43,360 nucleotides of DNA from Clostridium_AD sp047624165. GTDB lineage: Bacteria > Bacillota > Clostridia > Clostridiales > Clostridiaceae. A program made the position numbers and the translations under genes. Position 1 is the stretch's first letter; each line of letters opens with the position of its first letter. The notes beneath the pieces are model-generated. The model saw only the letters and a program-made list of their open reading frames with translations. It did not search any database and was not told the DNA's origin. Positions 1-9,070 of this stretch are shown piece by piece. The stretch covers positions 1 to 43,360 of the forward strand of contig JBLHPD010000013.1 of the NCBI GenBank assembly GCA_047624165.1, read 5' to 3'.

Positions 1-2
1 AT

Positions 3-446
3 TTTAATAATGGGTATGAAGTTTCAATTAGTAAATCAACAAGTGATTTTTATGTAATTGAAATTACACCTACTGGAACAAATGCTACAAGCACGGAAGC
101 GGCATTAACTAATTTTCCTGAATTAAGTTATGTTCCACAACCAACAGGGGTAAAATATGATAAAAAAGTTGTTAGTGGAAATACAATTATGTATGAATAC
201 TCAGTTTTAAATGTACCATTAGATTTTATGAATACTTATAAAAATGAATTAAGTAAAAATGGTTGGGGTATTTGTAGTACAACATATGTTGATGCTGATT
301 TCAAAATACCTTATTATAGTTATTTTAATAATGGGTATGAAGTTTCAATTAGTAAATCAACAAGTGATTTTTATGTAATTGAAATTACACCTACTGGAAC
401 AAATGCTACAAGCACGGAAGTGGTATTAACTAAGTGTGATATATGA
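3..446 (+). CDS. C-terminal part of a protein with tandem repeats of about 107 residues (5' end outside window)
   Basis: The frame is open from the left edge to the TGA at 444-446, so this is the 3' end of a longer gene. The first 100 or so bases recur almost unchanged from 322, a period of 321 nt or 107 codons. The repeat holds Tyr/Asn-rich stretches such as SYFNNGYEVSISKSTSDFY and a Gly/Thr-rich end (TPTGTNATSTE). The second copy ends abruptly after this block with VLTKCDI. I do not recognise the family. Composition, with few charges and many Tyr/Ser/Thr/Asn, is compatible with an exported or surface repeat domain, but no signal sequence is visible because the start is missing. An internal ATG at 189 gives an 85-residue frame but has no ribosome site and is not a separate gene. 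Confidence 0.7.
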   Translation, partial: FNNGYEVSISKSTSDFYVIEITPTGTNATSTEAALTNFPELSYVPQPTGVKYDKKVVSGNTIMYEYSVLNVPLDFMNTYKNELSKNGWGICSTTYVDADFKIPYYSYFNNGYEVSISKSTSDFYVIEITPTGTNATSTEVVLTKCDI

Positions 447-674
447 GTATAAAATTTAAGCTTGATTCAAATTGACGTAGGAGAAATCCTGCTTTATTTT
501 ATTTAGGATTAAATCATTATGTATTGTATTAAAAAAGGGAATTAAATACATAATTTATATTAAAGTATGGCATAATAAATTTATAAATATTAGTGAGCAA
601 AATGAAGAATGTAATATGCCCCAAAAGAGGTTTAAAATATGTTTTTAAATATATAAATAAAAGGTAGGTGTAAA

Positions 675-1085
675 ATGAATAAATTAGAAAAACTAATAGA
701 AGAAGGATTTAAGGTTAAAATTCAATCAAGTTCTAAATTCTGTTTAACATTAGATGATGTAACTCCTTGCATGAGCTTTAATTCGGATAGCATAGAAGAA
801 GCTATTGATGCAGCTTATGGTTTTGCACAAGAACAGAAAAAAGTAGCAGATAAAACTGAATTAGAAAAACAAATAACGGAAATTATAATAGATGTACCGC
901 AATCACAAGAAATAAAAATTGATGAAGAGTTACTTAGCGTAGAATATAAGGTTACGACTACTATTAGATTGTATTCAGATATTTGTGAACGGTTTAAAGA
1001 TTTTGCAGAGACATATAAAGAGTATAAAAGCATGGATTTAATAAGCATGGCACTTCTAGAATATATTGAAAAATACAAAAAATAA
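675..1085 (+). CDS. Small protein with possible ribbon-helix-helix C-terminus
   Basis: This 136-residue protein has a good ribosome site (AAGGTAGGTG) just before its ATG. Residues 1-55 resemble a small alpha/beta domain of the HicB-antitoxin kind (EGFKVKIQ, then a run SIEEAIDAAYGFA), but this is only a resemblance. Residues 90-136 read as one strand (KVTTTIRL) followed by two helices, the layout of ribbon-helix-helix DNA-binding domains. A HicB-like N-terminus with a ribbon-helix-helix C-terminus would fit an antitoxin-type regulator, yet no toxin-like partner is visible next to it. It stands alone between the repeat protein and the FtsA-like gene. No function can be assigned with confidence. 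Confidence 0.65.
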   Translation: MNKLEKLIEEGFKVKIQSSSKFCLTLDDVTPCMSFNSDSIEEAIDAAYGFAQEQKKVADKTELEKQITEIIIDVPQSQEIKIDEELLSVEYKVTTTIRLYSDICERFKDFAETYKEYKSMDLISMALLEYIEKYKK

Positions 1086-1184
1086 TAAAATCCAGTTATT
1101 GCCTACATATCAGAAAGGTCTCTAATAATTAAGTTAATACAGTAGTTTTATTGAATGTTGCAATATAATGTTATATAATTTCAA

Positions 1185-1213
1185 TAAGCTCATATTCTTA
1201 GAATATGAGCTTA
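1185..1213. terminator. Perfect 13-bp hairpin with 3-nt loop
   Basis: Bases 1185-1197 are exactly complementary to 1201-1213, with loop TTA. The hairpin lies 100 nt after the small upstream gene and 40 nt before the FtsA-like gene. There is no long T run on either side, so it may be a weak terminator for the upstream gene or an operator-like palindrome for the downstream one. Confidence 0.5.
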
Positions 1214-1252
1214 ATAAACATTATAATAATTTTGTGAGGAAGAGGTAGAGAA

Positions 1253-3241
1253 ATGGAAATCACAAATTTACATTCCGAGGAACTTATATTTGCTTTAGAT
1301 ATAGGAACAAGGTCCATAATAGGGACAGTTGGGAAAGTAATTGAAAAGAAATTTCAAGTAATTGCTGAAAGTTATATAGAACATGAAGAGAGAGCTATGA
1401 TTGATGGTCAAATTCATGATATTCAAGCCGTAGCTAGTGGAGTAAAAAAGGTGAAAAAAGAATTGGAGGGCAGTTTAAATGTTACATTAACTAAAGTAGC
1501 TATTGCTGCTGCAGGAAGATTTCTAAGGACAACGGAAGTAAAGTCCGAAATAGAGATAGAAGAAGATAAAGAAATTGATAGGGAAGTCGTTAGAAGTTTA
1601 GAACTTACTGCAGTTAAAATGGCAGAGGAGGAAGTCAATAAATCTACTAAAGGTAAGCTTTATTGTGTAGGATATAGTGTGAAAAATTACTATTTAAATG
1701 GATACATAATCTCAAATTTGAACTCTCACAAAGGAGAAAAAATTGCGGTGGAAATAATCGCTACCTTCCTGCCAAGATCAGTGGTTGATAGTCTTTATGC
1801 TGTTATGAGTAAGGCAAGCCTTGAGGTTGTAAGTTTAACCCTAGAGCCAATAGCAGCAATGGAAGCTGCTGTCCCACAAAATTTGAGACTTCTAAATTTA
1901 GCTTTAGTGGATATTGGTGCAGGTACTTCCGATATTGCTATTAGTAGTAAGGACAGTATAAGCGCATACGGCATGGTACCAATGGCTGGGGATGAGGTAA
2001 CTGAAATAATAGCGCAAGCATATTTAGTTGATTTTAACACCGCAGAAAAAATTAAAAAGGAGTGCGGTGGGGAAGACAAAATTAAGTATATAGATGTTTT
2101 AGGATTTGAAAACGTAATAGAACCAGAGGAAGTTTTAAAAGCAATTAACCCTGCAGTTATAAAGATTTCTGAAGAAATTGGAAATAGAATAATTGAATTA
2201 AATGGGGGGAAAGCCCCTAATGCGGTATTTTTAGTAGGAGGGGGAGCACATACACCTTTTATAAAAGAAAATATTGCTAAAATCTTAAATTTACCTGTGC
2301 AACGTGTTGCAATTAAGGGTCGCGAAGCAGTGGTTGAATGCATATGTGATAGTAATTTAGGGAGCATTGGAGTTACAGTTTTAGGTATTGCACTTATATC
2401 AATAAAGAGGTTAGGAAATGATTTTATTGATGTAACTATAAATGACAAAATTATAAGTCTATTTAATGCACATAAACATACCATTATGGATGTAATGGTG
2501 CAAGAGGGGATAAATCCTAAAATATTGATTGGTAAGAATGGACGTAATATCAGATTTGTAGTTGATGGGATAAAACGAGTGGCCTTTGGAACTTTAGCTA
2601 AGGGGGCAGAAATTAGGATTAATAACCTTGTCGGCAATGTTGATTCTGAGGTAAAAGAAGGTGATGTCATTGAAATTGATTTTTGTGTTGATGGAAAAAA
2701 TGCACAGCCTACAGTTATGGATTTTGTAAAAAATATTCAAGCTGTAAGTTTTTATCTTGAAGGTAAAATACATAATATCGAGCCTGTGCCATTCATTAAT
2801 GGCGTGCGATCTTTAATAAACGATATAATAAAAGAAAATGATGATGTTAAAATAGAAATTCCTACTACAATGCATGAATACGCAAAGTATTTTGGTGATA
2901 GTGTACAAGGCTCAACTTTTAAAATGGATAATAAAGAGTTGACTTCGGATTATGTTATACAAGAAGGGGATAGAATATATAATGTATATGCAAAAGATGA
3001 AAATATTCCACCTAAAGATGAACATACCAAACATATACTAGAGATTGTGGTTGAAGTTAATAAAAAAAATGTAAATCTTAAAAATAAAGAAAAATACATA
3101 TTTGTGGATATATTTGATTATGTAGACTTTGATTTATCTATTTCAAAGGGGAAATTAATACTGCTACTAAATGGGATTAAAGCTAACTATAATGGACCGT
3201 TAAATAATGGAGATGTAATCCAAATGTATTGGGAGAAATAA
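1253..3241 (+). CDS. FtsA-like actin-fold ATPase with long C-terminal extension
   Basis: The first 390 residues carry the actin/Hsp70-type nucleotide fold of FtsA: phosphate-1 loop ALDIGTRSIIGTVG (residues about 15-28), an SHS2 (1C) region at about 90-175, phosphate-2 loop LVDIGAGTSDIAIS (about 218-231) and adenosine loop FLVGGGAHTPF (about 325-335). FtsA tethers FtsZ to the membrane, but classical FtsA is about 420 residues and this protein has 662. The extra 270 residues look like two or three beta-grasp (ThiS-like) modules, for example NGIKANYNGPLNNGDVIQMYW at the very end. The amphipathic membrane helix usual at the FtsA C-terminus is not seen. No ftsZ is adjacent. Clostridia carry such long FtsA-domain proteins beside a normal ftsA, so a role in division or envelope structure is likely but unproven. 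The ATG follows GAGGAAGAGG. Confidence 0.8.
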   Translation: MEITNLHSEELIFALDIGTRSIIGTVGKVIEKKFQVIAESYIEHEERAMIDGQIHDIQAVASGVKKVKKELEGSLNVTLTKVAIAAAGRFLRTTEVKSEIEIEEDKEIDREVVRSLELTAVKMAEEEVNKSTKGKLYCVGYSVKNYYLNGYIISNLNSHKGEKIAVEIIATFLPRSVVDSLYAVMSKASLEVVSLTLEPIAAMEAAVPQNLRLLNLALVDIGAGTSDIAISSKDSISAYGMVPMAGDEVTEIIAQAYLVDFNTAEKIKKECGGEDKIKYIDVLGFENVIEPEEVLKAINPAVIKISEEIGNRIIELNGGKAPNAVFLVGGGAHTPFIKENIAKILNLPVQRVAIKGREAVVECICDSNLGSIGVTVLGIALISIKRLGNDFIDVTINDKIISLFNAHKHTIMDVMVQEGINPKILIGKNGRNIRFVVDGIKRVAFGTLAKGAEIRINNLVGNVDSEVKEGDVIEIDFCVDGKNAQPTVMDFVKNIQAVSFYLEGKIHNIEPVPFINGVRSLINDIIKENDDVKIEIPTTMHEYAKYFGDSVQGSTFKMDNKELTSDYVIQEGDRIYNVYAKDENIPPKDEHTKHILEIVVEVNKKNVNLKNKEKYIFVDIFDYVDFDLSISKGKLILLLNGIKANYNGPLNNGDVIQMYWEK

Positions 3242-3285
3242 ATTCTAATTATTGCTAAAGCGGTATAAATAAAGGGGCGGAAATA

Positions 3286-4458
3286 GTGAATTTTTTAGAG
3301 ATGGCAAAAAATATTGAGAGTGAATTAATAGACATAAGGCGCGATTTTCATGAAAATCCTGAATTGGGGTTTGATTTATTTAGAACCTCCCAAAAGGTAA
3401 AAGATTTTTTGAAAGTGGAAGGTATTGAGTTTTATGAGGTAGCACAAACTGGTATCTGCGCTATTATTAGAGGAAAAGGTGAAAAAACCATTGCTTTAAG
3501 AGCAGATATGGATGCACTTCCCCTGCAAGATAAGAAAGTTTGCGATTACTCCTCTAAAACTATTGGAAAAATGCATGCGTGTGGGCACGATGCTCATACT
3601 ACTATACTTTTAGGAACAGCCAAAATATTAAATAGCATGAAAGATAAAATTCCAGGAAATGTTAAATTATTTTTTGAGCCAGCAGAAGAAACTACTGGTG
3701 GTTCGCCTTTAATGATTAGTGGCGGAGTACTTGAAAAACCTAAGGTTGATGCTGTTATTGGGCTTCATGTAGAGGAGTGGTTAGAAGCTGGAACCGTTGG
3801 TTTAAAAAGAGGCAACGCATATGCGGCATCAAATCCATTTACTATAAAAATAATAGGTAAAGGCGGACATGGTGCAAGTCCACATATGACTATTGATCCT
3901 GTTGTAATAGCTAGCAATGTTATTATTTCACTTCAAAATATTGTAAGCAGGGAAATTCCACCAACAGACGCGGCGGTTATAACTATAGGATCCATTCATG
4001 GAGGCACAGCTCAAAATATTATACCGGAAGACGTGACAATATCAGGAATTATTAGAGCTATGAAAAGTGAACATAGGGAATATATAAAAACAAGATTAAT
4101 TCAGGTAGTAGAAGGCATCGTTACCTCCATGAGAGGGAAATGTGAAATTAATATCGAGGAAAGTTATCCTTGCCTGTATAATGATGATAAGCTCGCAGAA
4201 ATGTTTGAGGATAAGGCAAGTGAATTACTTGACCAGAGTAATGTTTATAAATTAGACCAGCCTACTATGGGGGTAGAAAGTTTTGCTTATTTTTCTAGGG
4301 AAAGACCAGCATTATTTTACTTTTTAGGAAGTGGGAACAAGGAGAAGGGTATAGTAAATCCGGCTCATGGAAGTTTATTTGATATAGATGAGAGCTGTTT
4401 ATCTATAGGTGTAGCTATGCAATGCACGTTAGCTTATGAATTTTTATTGAATTCTTAA
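3286..4458 (+). CDS. M20-family metal-dependent amidohydrolase (hippurate hydrolase / N-acyl amino acid deacylase type)
   Basis: This 390-residue enzyme is the normal length for the M20D group, which hydrolyses N-acyl amino acids or N-acetyl-diaminopimelate in the cytoplasm. Visible metal and catalytic motifs are RADMDALPL (72-80), MHACGHDAHT (97-106, with Cys99, His101 and His104 as usual ligands) and EPAEET (131-136, catalytic Glu pair). The small dimerisation domain lies at about 180-295. The start is GTG, chosen because AAAGGGGCGG precedes it at normal spacing. It begins 44 nt after the FtsA-like gene and may be co-transcribed. The sequence alone does not decide the natural acyl substrate. 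Confidence 0.88.
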   Translation: MNFLEMAKNIESELIDIRRDFHENPELGFDLFRTSQKVKDFLKVEGIEFYEVAQTGICAIIRGKGEKTIALRADMDALPLQDKKVCDYSSKTIGKMHACGHDAHTTILLGTAKILNSMKDKIPGNVKLFFEPAEETTGGSPLMISGGVLEKPKVDAVIGLHVEEWLEAGTVGLKRGNAYAASNPFTIKIIGKGGHGASPHMTIDPVVIASNVIISLQNIVSREIPPTDAAVITIGSIHGGTAQNIIPEDVTISGIIRAMKSEHREYIKTRLIQVVEGIVTSMRGKCEINIEESYPCLYNDDKLAEMFEDKASELLDQSNVYKLDQPTMGVESFAYFSRERPALFYFLGSGNKEKGIVNPAHGSLFDIDESCLSIGVAMQCTLAYEFLLNS

Positions 4459-4630
4459 TGCATATTAGTATATAATTGATATTTGATGTGATTTTTTTAA
4501 ATGTAGGTTGATTTATTATAATAAAAAAGATGATTTTTTTAATAGTGGAATGGTAATTTATTATAAAATAAAATAAATTAGATTATATATGGAATTCGTC
4601 AATAGATAAAAGAGAACTAGGAGGATATAT

Positions 4631-5584
4631 ATGAGAATAGAAATTGGAGCAAATGAAGCAGGACAAAGAACGGATAAATTCATGAGAAAAGTACTTGGTG
4701 ATGTGCCACTTAGCAAAATATATAAAGCTTTCAGAAAAGGTGATATTAGGGTTAATGGTAGTAAAATTAAGGAAAAACATTCACTAGCAGTAGGTGATAT
4801 TGTTGAAACAAAATATATTACCAGTGAGTTTAAGAAAGAAGAGTTTAAAAGAATTGACAATAATCTTAAAATAACCTTTGAGGATGCTAATATATTACTG
4901 GTGGAAAAATGGCCAGGCGTTTTAGTTCATTCTGACAAAAAGGATGGAGAAGCTACATTAGTAGATTATGTGCTTTCTTATTTGTATGATAAGGGAGATT
5001 ACAGCCCAGAAAATGAAATAACATTTACGCCAGCACCATGTAATAGACTAGACAGAAATACTTCAGGTATAGTTATGTTTGGAAAGAATTTCAAATCGCT
5101 TAAGCTTTTAAATGAAATGGTAAGAGAAAGAAGTGTTGAGAAATATTATATGGCACTAGTAAGCAATAGAATCAAAGACGGTGTTTACGAAGGGTATATA
5201 CGTAAAGATGAGGATGCAAATATCTCAGAGGTATACGATACTAAAATGCCAAATACAAAAAGAATAGCTATGGAAGTGAAAAATATAGAAAGTTGTGGTA
5301 CATTCTCACTAATAGATATTAATCTTATAACAGGAAGAAGTCATCAACTTCGTGCACATTTAAGCCATTTAGGAAATCCTATTGTTGGTGATCCAAAATA
5401 CGGTGAGAAAAAGATGAATAGTTTCTTTCAGAACAAATATGGTTTGGATTATCAATTTCTATATGCTTATAAGGCAATATTTAAGAATTGCCCAGAGGAA
5501 CTATCTTATATGGAGAACAAAACGATTGCAGAAAGTTTACCACCAGTATTAAAAAAGATTAAAAAGGATGTATTTAAATTTTAG
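4631..5584 (+). CDS. RluA-family pseudouridine synthase with N-terminal S4 domain
   Basis: This 317-residue enzyme converts uridine to pseudouridine in rRNA. An S4 RNA-binding domain occupies about 12-75 (KFMRKVLGDVPLSKIYKAFR). The catalytic motif RLDRNTSG is at 139-146 with Asp141 as nucleophile, and the second family motif GRSHQLRAHLSHLGNPIVGD follows near 235-255. Length and domain order match the RluC/RluD group. The exact target base cannot be read from sequence. The ATG is preceded by AGGAGG. Only 12 nt separate its stop from the flippase gene, so the two are probably co-transcribed. Confidence 0.9.
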   Translation: MRIEIGANEAGQRTDKFMRKVLGDVPLSKIYKAFRKGDIRVNGSKIKEKHSLAVGDIVETKYITSEFKKEEFKRIDNNLKITFEDANILLVEKWPGVLVHSDKKDGEATLVDYVLSYLYDKGDYSPENEITFTPAPCNRLDRNTSGIVMFGKNFKSLKLLNEMVRERSVEKYYMALVSNRIKDGVYEGYIRKDEDANISEVYDTKMPNTKRIAMEVKNIESCGTFSLIDINLITGRSHQLRAHLSHLGNPIVGDPKYGEKKMNSFFQNKYGLDYQFLYAYKAIFKNCPEELSYMENKTIAESLPPVLKKIKKDVFKF

Positions 5585-5596
5585 AGGGTGGGTTTA

Positions 5597-7234
5597 ATGA
5601 GTGAAAAAGTGAATTTAAATAATCAGTCTACCTCAAAAGGCTTTGCCATATTATCAGCAGCAGGTTTTATGGTTAAGTTTTTATCATTACTCTATGTACC
5701 TTTTTTATTGTCAATATTAGGAGACGTAGGATACGGTATATATGCCCGTGCATACCCTATATTTGTATATATGTATGTATTAACAAATGCTGGTATTCCA
5801 GTGGCAATATCAAAGATGGTATCAGAGCTCATAGCTGTAGGAAATTACAAAGATGCAGTGAAGACTTTTAAAATAGCGAGATTTTTACTTTTTATATTAG
5901 GACTGATGATGTCGCTATTGATGCTTATTTTTGCAGGAGATCTAGCTGATATGGCAAAAAGTTCCAATGCTAAATTAGCAATTATGGCCTTAGCTCCAAC
6001 TATTTTAATATCCTCTGTATTATCAGCTTATAGAGGGTATTTTCAAGGAAGAGGGAATATGACTCCTACAGCTGTATCACAGGTTTTGGAGCAAATTGCA
6101 AATACCATATTTAGTTTAGCTTTTGCAGCATATTTTATAAAATTTGGTTTAGCAGCAGGTGCTGCAGGTGGAACTATTGGTACAACTTTAGGTGCACTAG
6201 TTGCAGCTATATATATGATTCATGCCTATGAGAAAAATAAAGTTTTCAGAGTTCCAAAAGGATATAGTAACTTAAGTACAAAGAGATTTACTACTAAAAA
6301 ATTAATAAAAAAGCTATTAAGTTATGCTATGCCAATGACAATATGTTTAGGATTACAACAATCAGGATTACTAATTGATATAAGGATAGTTCAATCAAGA
6401 CTGTTTGATTCTGGACTTATTGAAAGACAGGTTACTATTTTATGGGGTGTTTTAACCCAATATACAACATTAATAGGTGTACCTATAGCTATTATTTCAT
6501 CTCTAGCTATAACTATTTTACCTTCTATATCTAGTTTAGTGGCACTTGGTGATAAAAAAGCCGTTCGATCTAAAATTAACTATGCTTTTAGGCTTTGCTT
6601 TTTAATAGCAGTACCTTCTGCAGTTGGACTTGCAGTCTTAGCTAAACCTATAATATATCTTCTTCACTTTGGTCCTGATGTTTCAAGATTACTAACCTAT
6701 GGGTCAGTGGTAATAATACTTATGGCTGTGGTTAGCATTCAAACTTCAATTCTTCAAGGGCTTGGGAAACTTTACTTAGTTACCGTTTATGCAGTATTGG
6801 CATTAATAGGAAAAATAATTATTAACTATATTTTTGTAGCCATTCCAAGTTTTAATATATTAGGTGCTGTGATGGGTAATGGAGCAAGTTTTGCAATACT
6901 TTTGATATTGAACTATCTAACTATAAACAAAGTGCTAAAGGTTAGGATTAACCTAAATCGTCACGCAATTAAACCTATAATAGCCTCAGGCGTTATGGCA
7001 GTTGTTGCAAAAATAATACACTTTAACTTTAATTTTATATTTAGTTTTATCAAAGAAGGTTATTTTGCTAATGCTATGGCAATATTAATTTCTATGGGTT
7101 TCGCCATATTAACATATTTTTCAATATTAGTGCTTATTGGTGGAATAACTAAAGAGGATTTAGAAGTATTTCCACGTAAGATTACAAAACTTATACCTAA
7201 GTCTATTTTGCATAGGATTAATGAAACGCGTTAA
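5597..7234 (+). CDS. SpoVB/MurJ-like MOP-superfamily flippase
   Basis: This polytopic membrane protein of 545 residues has about 14 hydrophobic helices and the SpoVB/YtgP pattern (SAAGFMVKFLSLLYVPFLL at the N-terminus, NAGIPVAISKMVSE, AYRGYFQGRGNMTPTAVSQ). The family moves lipid-linked cell-wall or polysaccharide precursors across the membrane, and SpoVB itself is needed for spore cortex. I prefer ATG 5597 over GTG 5588 because GAGGGTGGG just before it is the ribosome site. A second family member lies convergently at 7298-8809, about 20-25% similar by eye. Which one serves vegetative wall and which spore cortex cannot be told here. Confidence 0.87.
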   Translation: MSEKVNLNNQSTSKGFAILSAAGFMVKFLSLLYVPFLLSILGDVGYGIYARAYPIFVYMYVLTNAGIPVAISKMVSELIAVGNYKDAVKTFKIARFLLFILGLMMSLLMLIFAGDLADMAKSSNAKLAIMALAPTILISSVLSAYRGYFQGRGNMTPTAVSQVLEQIANTIFSLAFAAYFIKFGLAAGAAGGTIGTTLGALVAAIYMIHAYEKNKVFRVPKGYSNLSTKRFTTKKLIKKLLSYAMPMTICLGLQQSGLLIDIRIVQSRLFDSGLIERQVTILWGVLTQYTTLIGVPIAIISSLAITILPSISSLVALGDKKAVRSKINYAFRLCFLIAVPSAVGLAVLAKPIIYLLHFGPDVSRLLTYGSVVIILMAVVSIQTSILQGLGKLYLVTVYAVLALIGKIIINYIFVAIPSFNILGAVMGNGASFAILLILNYLTINKVLKVRINLNRHAIKPIIASGVMAVVAKIIHFNFNFIFSFIKEGYFANAMAILISMGFAILTYFSILVLIGGITKEDLEVFPRKITKLIPKSILHRINETR

Positions 7235-7242
7235 TAAATAAT

Positions 7243-7312
7243 AAGTCTAAGGATGCTAAACAGCATCTTCGATGATAAATAGCATCGAAGATGATAATTA
7301 AGCTTTAGACTT
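7243..7312. terminator. Branched bidirectional terminator between two convergent flippase genes
   Basis: An outer 8-bp stem (7243-7250 with 7305-7312) encloses two further hairpins: GATGCT/AGCATC (7252-7257 with 7262-7267) and a 10-bp stem at 7265-7274 with 7283-7292. A T run follows on the plus strand (7311-7316). The stop codon and last codons of the minus-strand flippase lie inside the outer stem. AGCATC occurs twice (7262 and 7281), so the two inner stems can compete. Confidence 0.75.
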
Positions 7313-8809
7313 TTTTGCTTTTTTTGTAAGGAGAAGAGAAAATAATAATAGAGAGAAACCAGTTGCAATAATTATTATGTTTTTAGTAATAAATATAGAG
7401 TTTGGCAATGTATTATCTAAAATTTTTAATACAAAGTAAAAGAAAATGCTAAGACAAATATCAATTATAAATTCTGTACTTGAAAACTGTATATAGCAGC
7501 TTTCCTTGATTGAAATAATATTCAATATAAAGTTTACTATAGAGGTTATAAGGATAGCTATGCCGTAGCCTAAAATATTTAAACTTGGAATACCTAATAA
7601 TACATAGAGCAAGATAAGTTCGAGAATAGAGGTCACTACAGAATTTATTAAAAGAGCTTTTTGTTTTCCAAGGCCATTTAAAATTCCGAAGGTTGAACCA
7701 GACATGTACATAAATGGAGCGCTTAAAGCAGCAATTCGTATGTATGTGCCTAGGTCATATCTATCAAAAAATAGCTTTCCTAGGGAGTCGCCTATACATA
7801 AGCATACTATCATAGTGGAAACGCCAAGTAAAAATGAAATTTTTATAACTTCCTTTATTCTAATTTCTAGGCCGTTATAATCATTTTTAGTAATACTTTT
7901 GGAGATATCCGGTGTTAATATGGTTGCCATGGACATTACAATAATATAAGGAAAAAACACGATGCTCATTGCCATACCAGAGAATTTACCGATTAGTGCT
8001 AAACTTTCTGTATATTCAATGCCTGCATAAACTAGCCGCCTTGGTACAATTAATGTGGACAGCGCTGAAATCGCTGTGGTTAAAAACCCATTTATGCTTA
8101 AGGGGATGGAAACAACAAGAATGTTAAATAAAAGTTGAGCTCTTCCCTCAGCTTTTTTAGTGTAATCGTTAAATTTATTTTTACTCTTTTTATAGAAGAC
8201 AAATAGTAGAATAAAGCTTATAAGCTCCCCAATTGATAAGGAAATATATGTAGCAGTAACAGTAGCAGTTACATTTTTTAATGCAAAGAAATTTATAATT
8301 CCAAGTATTATGGCCATTCGTACGGTTTTTTCAACTATATCTATGATTGCAGGTACTTTAACATTGGAAATGCCGTAGAAATAACCTTTGTAAATAGATG
8401 AGAGGGCAACAAAGATTAAAGCGGGGCAAATAACCCAAATGGAATATAATGTTCTTTGGTCTTTTATTATGTATGTACTAATGAAGGGAGAAAAGAGAAA
8501 TACTAAACATGTTATTAATATAGCCCATACAAAATCGAAAACTAAGGTAGTATGTACGGTTTTGTTTAAATTACCGTAATCATGTATTCCATAATATGAT
8601 GAAGCTTCTTTTGAAATAGCTGTTATCATTCCCCCACAAATAAGGCAAATGAATAAATCGTAAATAGGCATTACAAGGCTATATAGCCCCATACCTTCTG
8701 CTCCTAATTTTTTGGAAAGTAAAATTGTAAAAACAAATCTAAGTATCCCAGCAGTTAAATTTGAAATCGTAAGTATGATTGAGTCTCTATAGAAATTATC
8801 TTTAATCAT
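7298..8809 (-). CDS. spoVB: Stage V sporulation protein B-like MOP flippase
   Basis: The protein has 503 residues and about 14 membrane helices. It starts RDSIILTISNLTAGILRFVF and contains GAEGMGLYSLVMPIYDLFICL and ISKEASSY, all typical of the SpoVB group that exports lipid-linked peptidoglycan precursors during spore cortex assembly. Its length matches SpoVB (about 520). The ATG at 8809 is preceded on its strand by AAGGAGGATTC. It is monocistronic and convergent with the other flippase gene. It shares a divergent intergenic region (8810-9070) with the rubrerythrin-like gene. The assignment as SpoVB rather than another MOP paralog rests on overall pattern only. Confidence 0.83.
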   Translation of the reverse strand: MIKDNFYRDSIILTISNLTAGILRFVFTILLSKKLGAEGMGLYSLVMPIYDLFICLICGGMITAISKEASSYYGIHDYGNLNKTVHTTLVFDFVWAILITCLVFLFSPFISTYIIKDQRTLYSIWVICPALIFVALSSIYKGYFYGISNVKVPAIIDIVEKTVRMAIILGIINFFALKNVTATVTATYISLSIGELISFILLFVFYKKSKNKFNDYTKKAEGRAQLLFNILVVSIPLSINGFLTTAISALSTLIVPRRLVYAGIEYTESLALIGKFSGMAMSIVFFPYIIVMSMATILTPDISKSITKNDYNGLEIRIKEVIKISFLLGVSTMIVCLCIGDSLGKLFFDRYDLGTYIRIAALSAPFMYMSGSTFGILNGLGKQKALLINSVVTSILELILLYVLLGIPSLNILGYGIAILITSIVNFILNIISIKESCYIQFSSTEFIIDICLSIFFYFVLKILDNTLPNSIFITKNIIIIATGFSLLLFSLLLTKKAKKSKA

Positions 8810-9017
8810 AAAAGAATCCTCCTTGTTCTTACGGCTTACTGATAACAGTTATTAATAATTAGTATGTGAAGATTTATGATTATATTCTATAAGGTATATG
8901 AAAAGATAAAGCTACCTTTATTAAATTGGGAAAAATATACGAATTTTTTTATGTGAAAAACTTTCCAAATGGAGAGCTTTTTATGTTAGAATAACTTTAT
9001 TAATGAGTTAAGGAGAG

Positions 9018-9042
9018 TAACAATTACTAATTGTTATCTACT
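9018..9042. promoter_or_regulatory. Inverted repeat and motif shared with the flavodiiron protein leader
   Basis: TAACAATT-ACT-AATTGTTA (9018-9036) is a perfect 8-bp inverted repeat 35 nt before the rubrerythrin-like start codon. Its right half continues into TAATTGTTATCTACT (9028-9042), which recurs base for base at 34558-34572 before the flavodiiron gene. Both genes belong to oxygen/peroxide defence, so a common regulator such as PerR or a Fur-type repressor is conceivable. Confidence 0.4.
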
Positions 9043-9070
9043 AAAAAAAACACGGAGGAAAGTGTGAAAT

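Noticed and set aside
1795..2670. Long minus-strand open frame of 291 codons inside the FtsA-like gene
   Set aside because: Antisense shadow of a well-supported gene; Ser/Pro/Leu-rich translation and no ribosome site.
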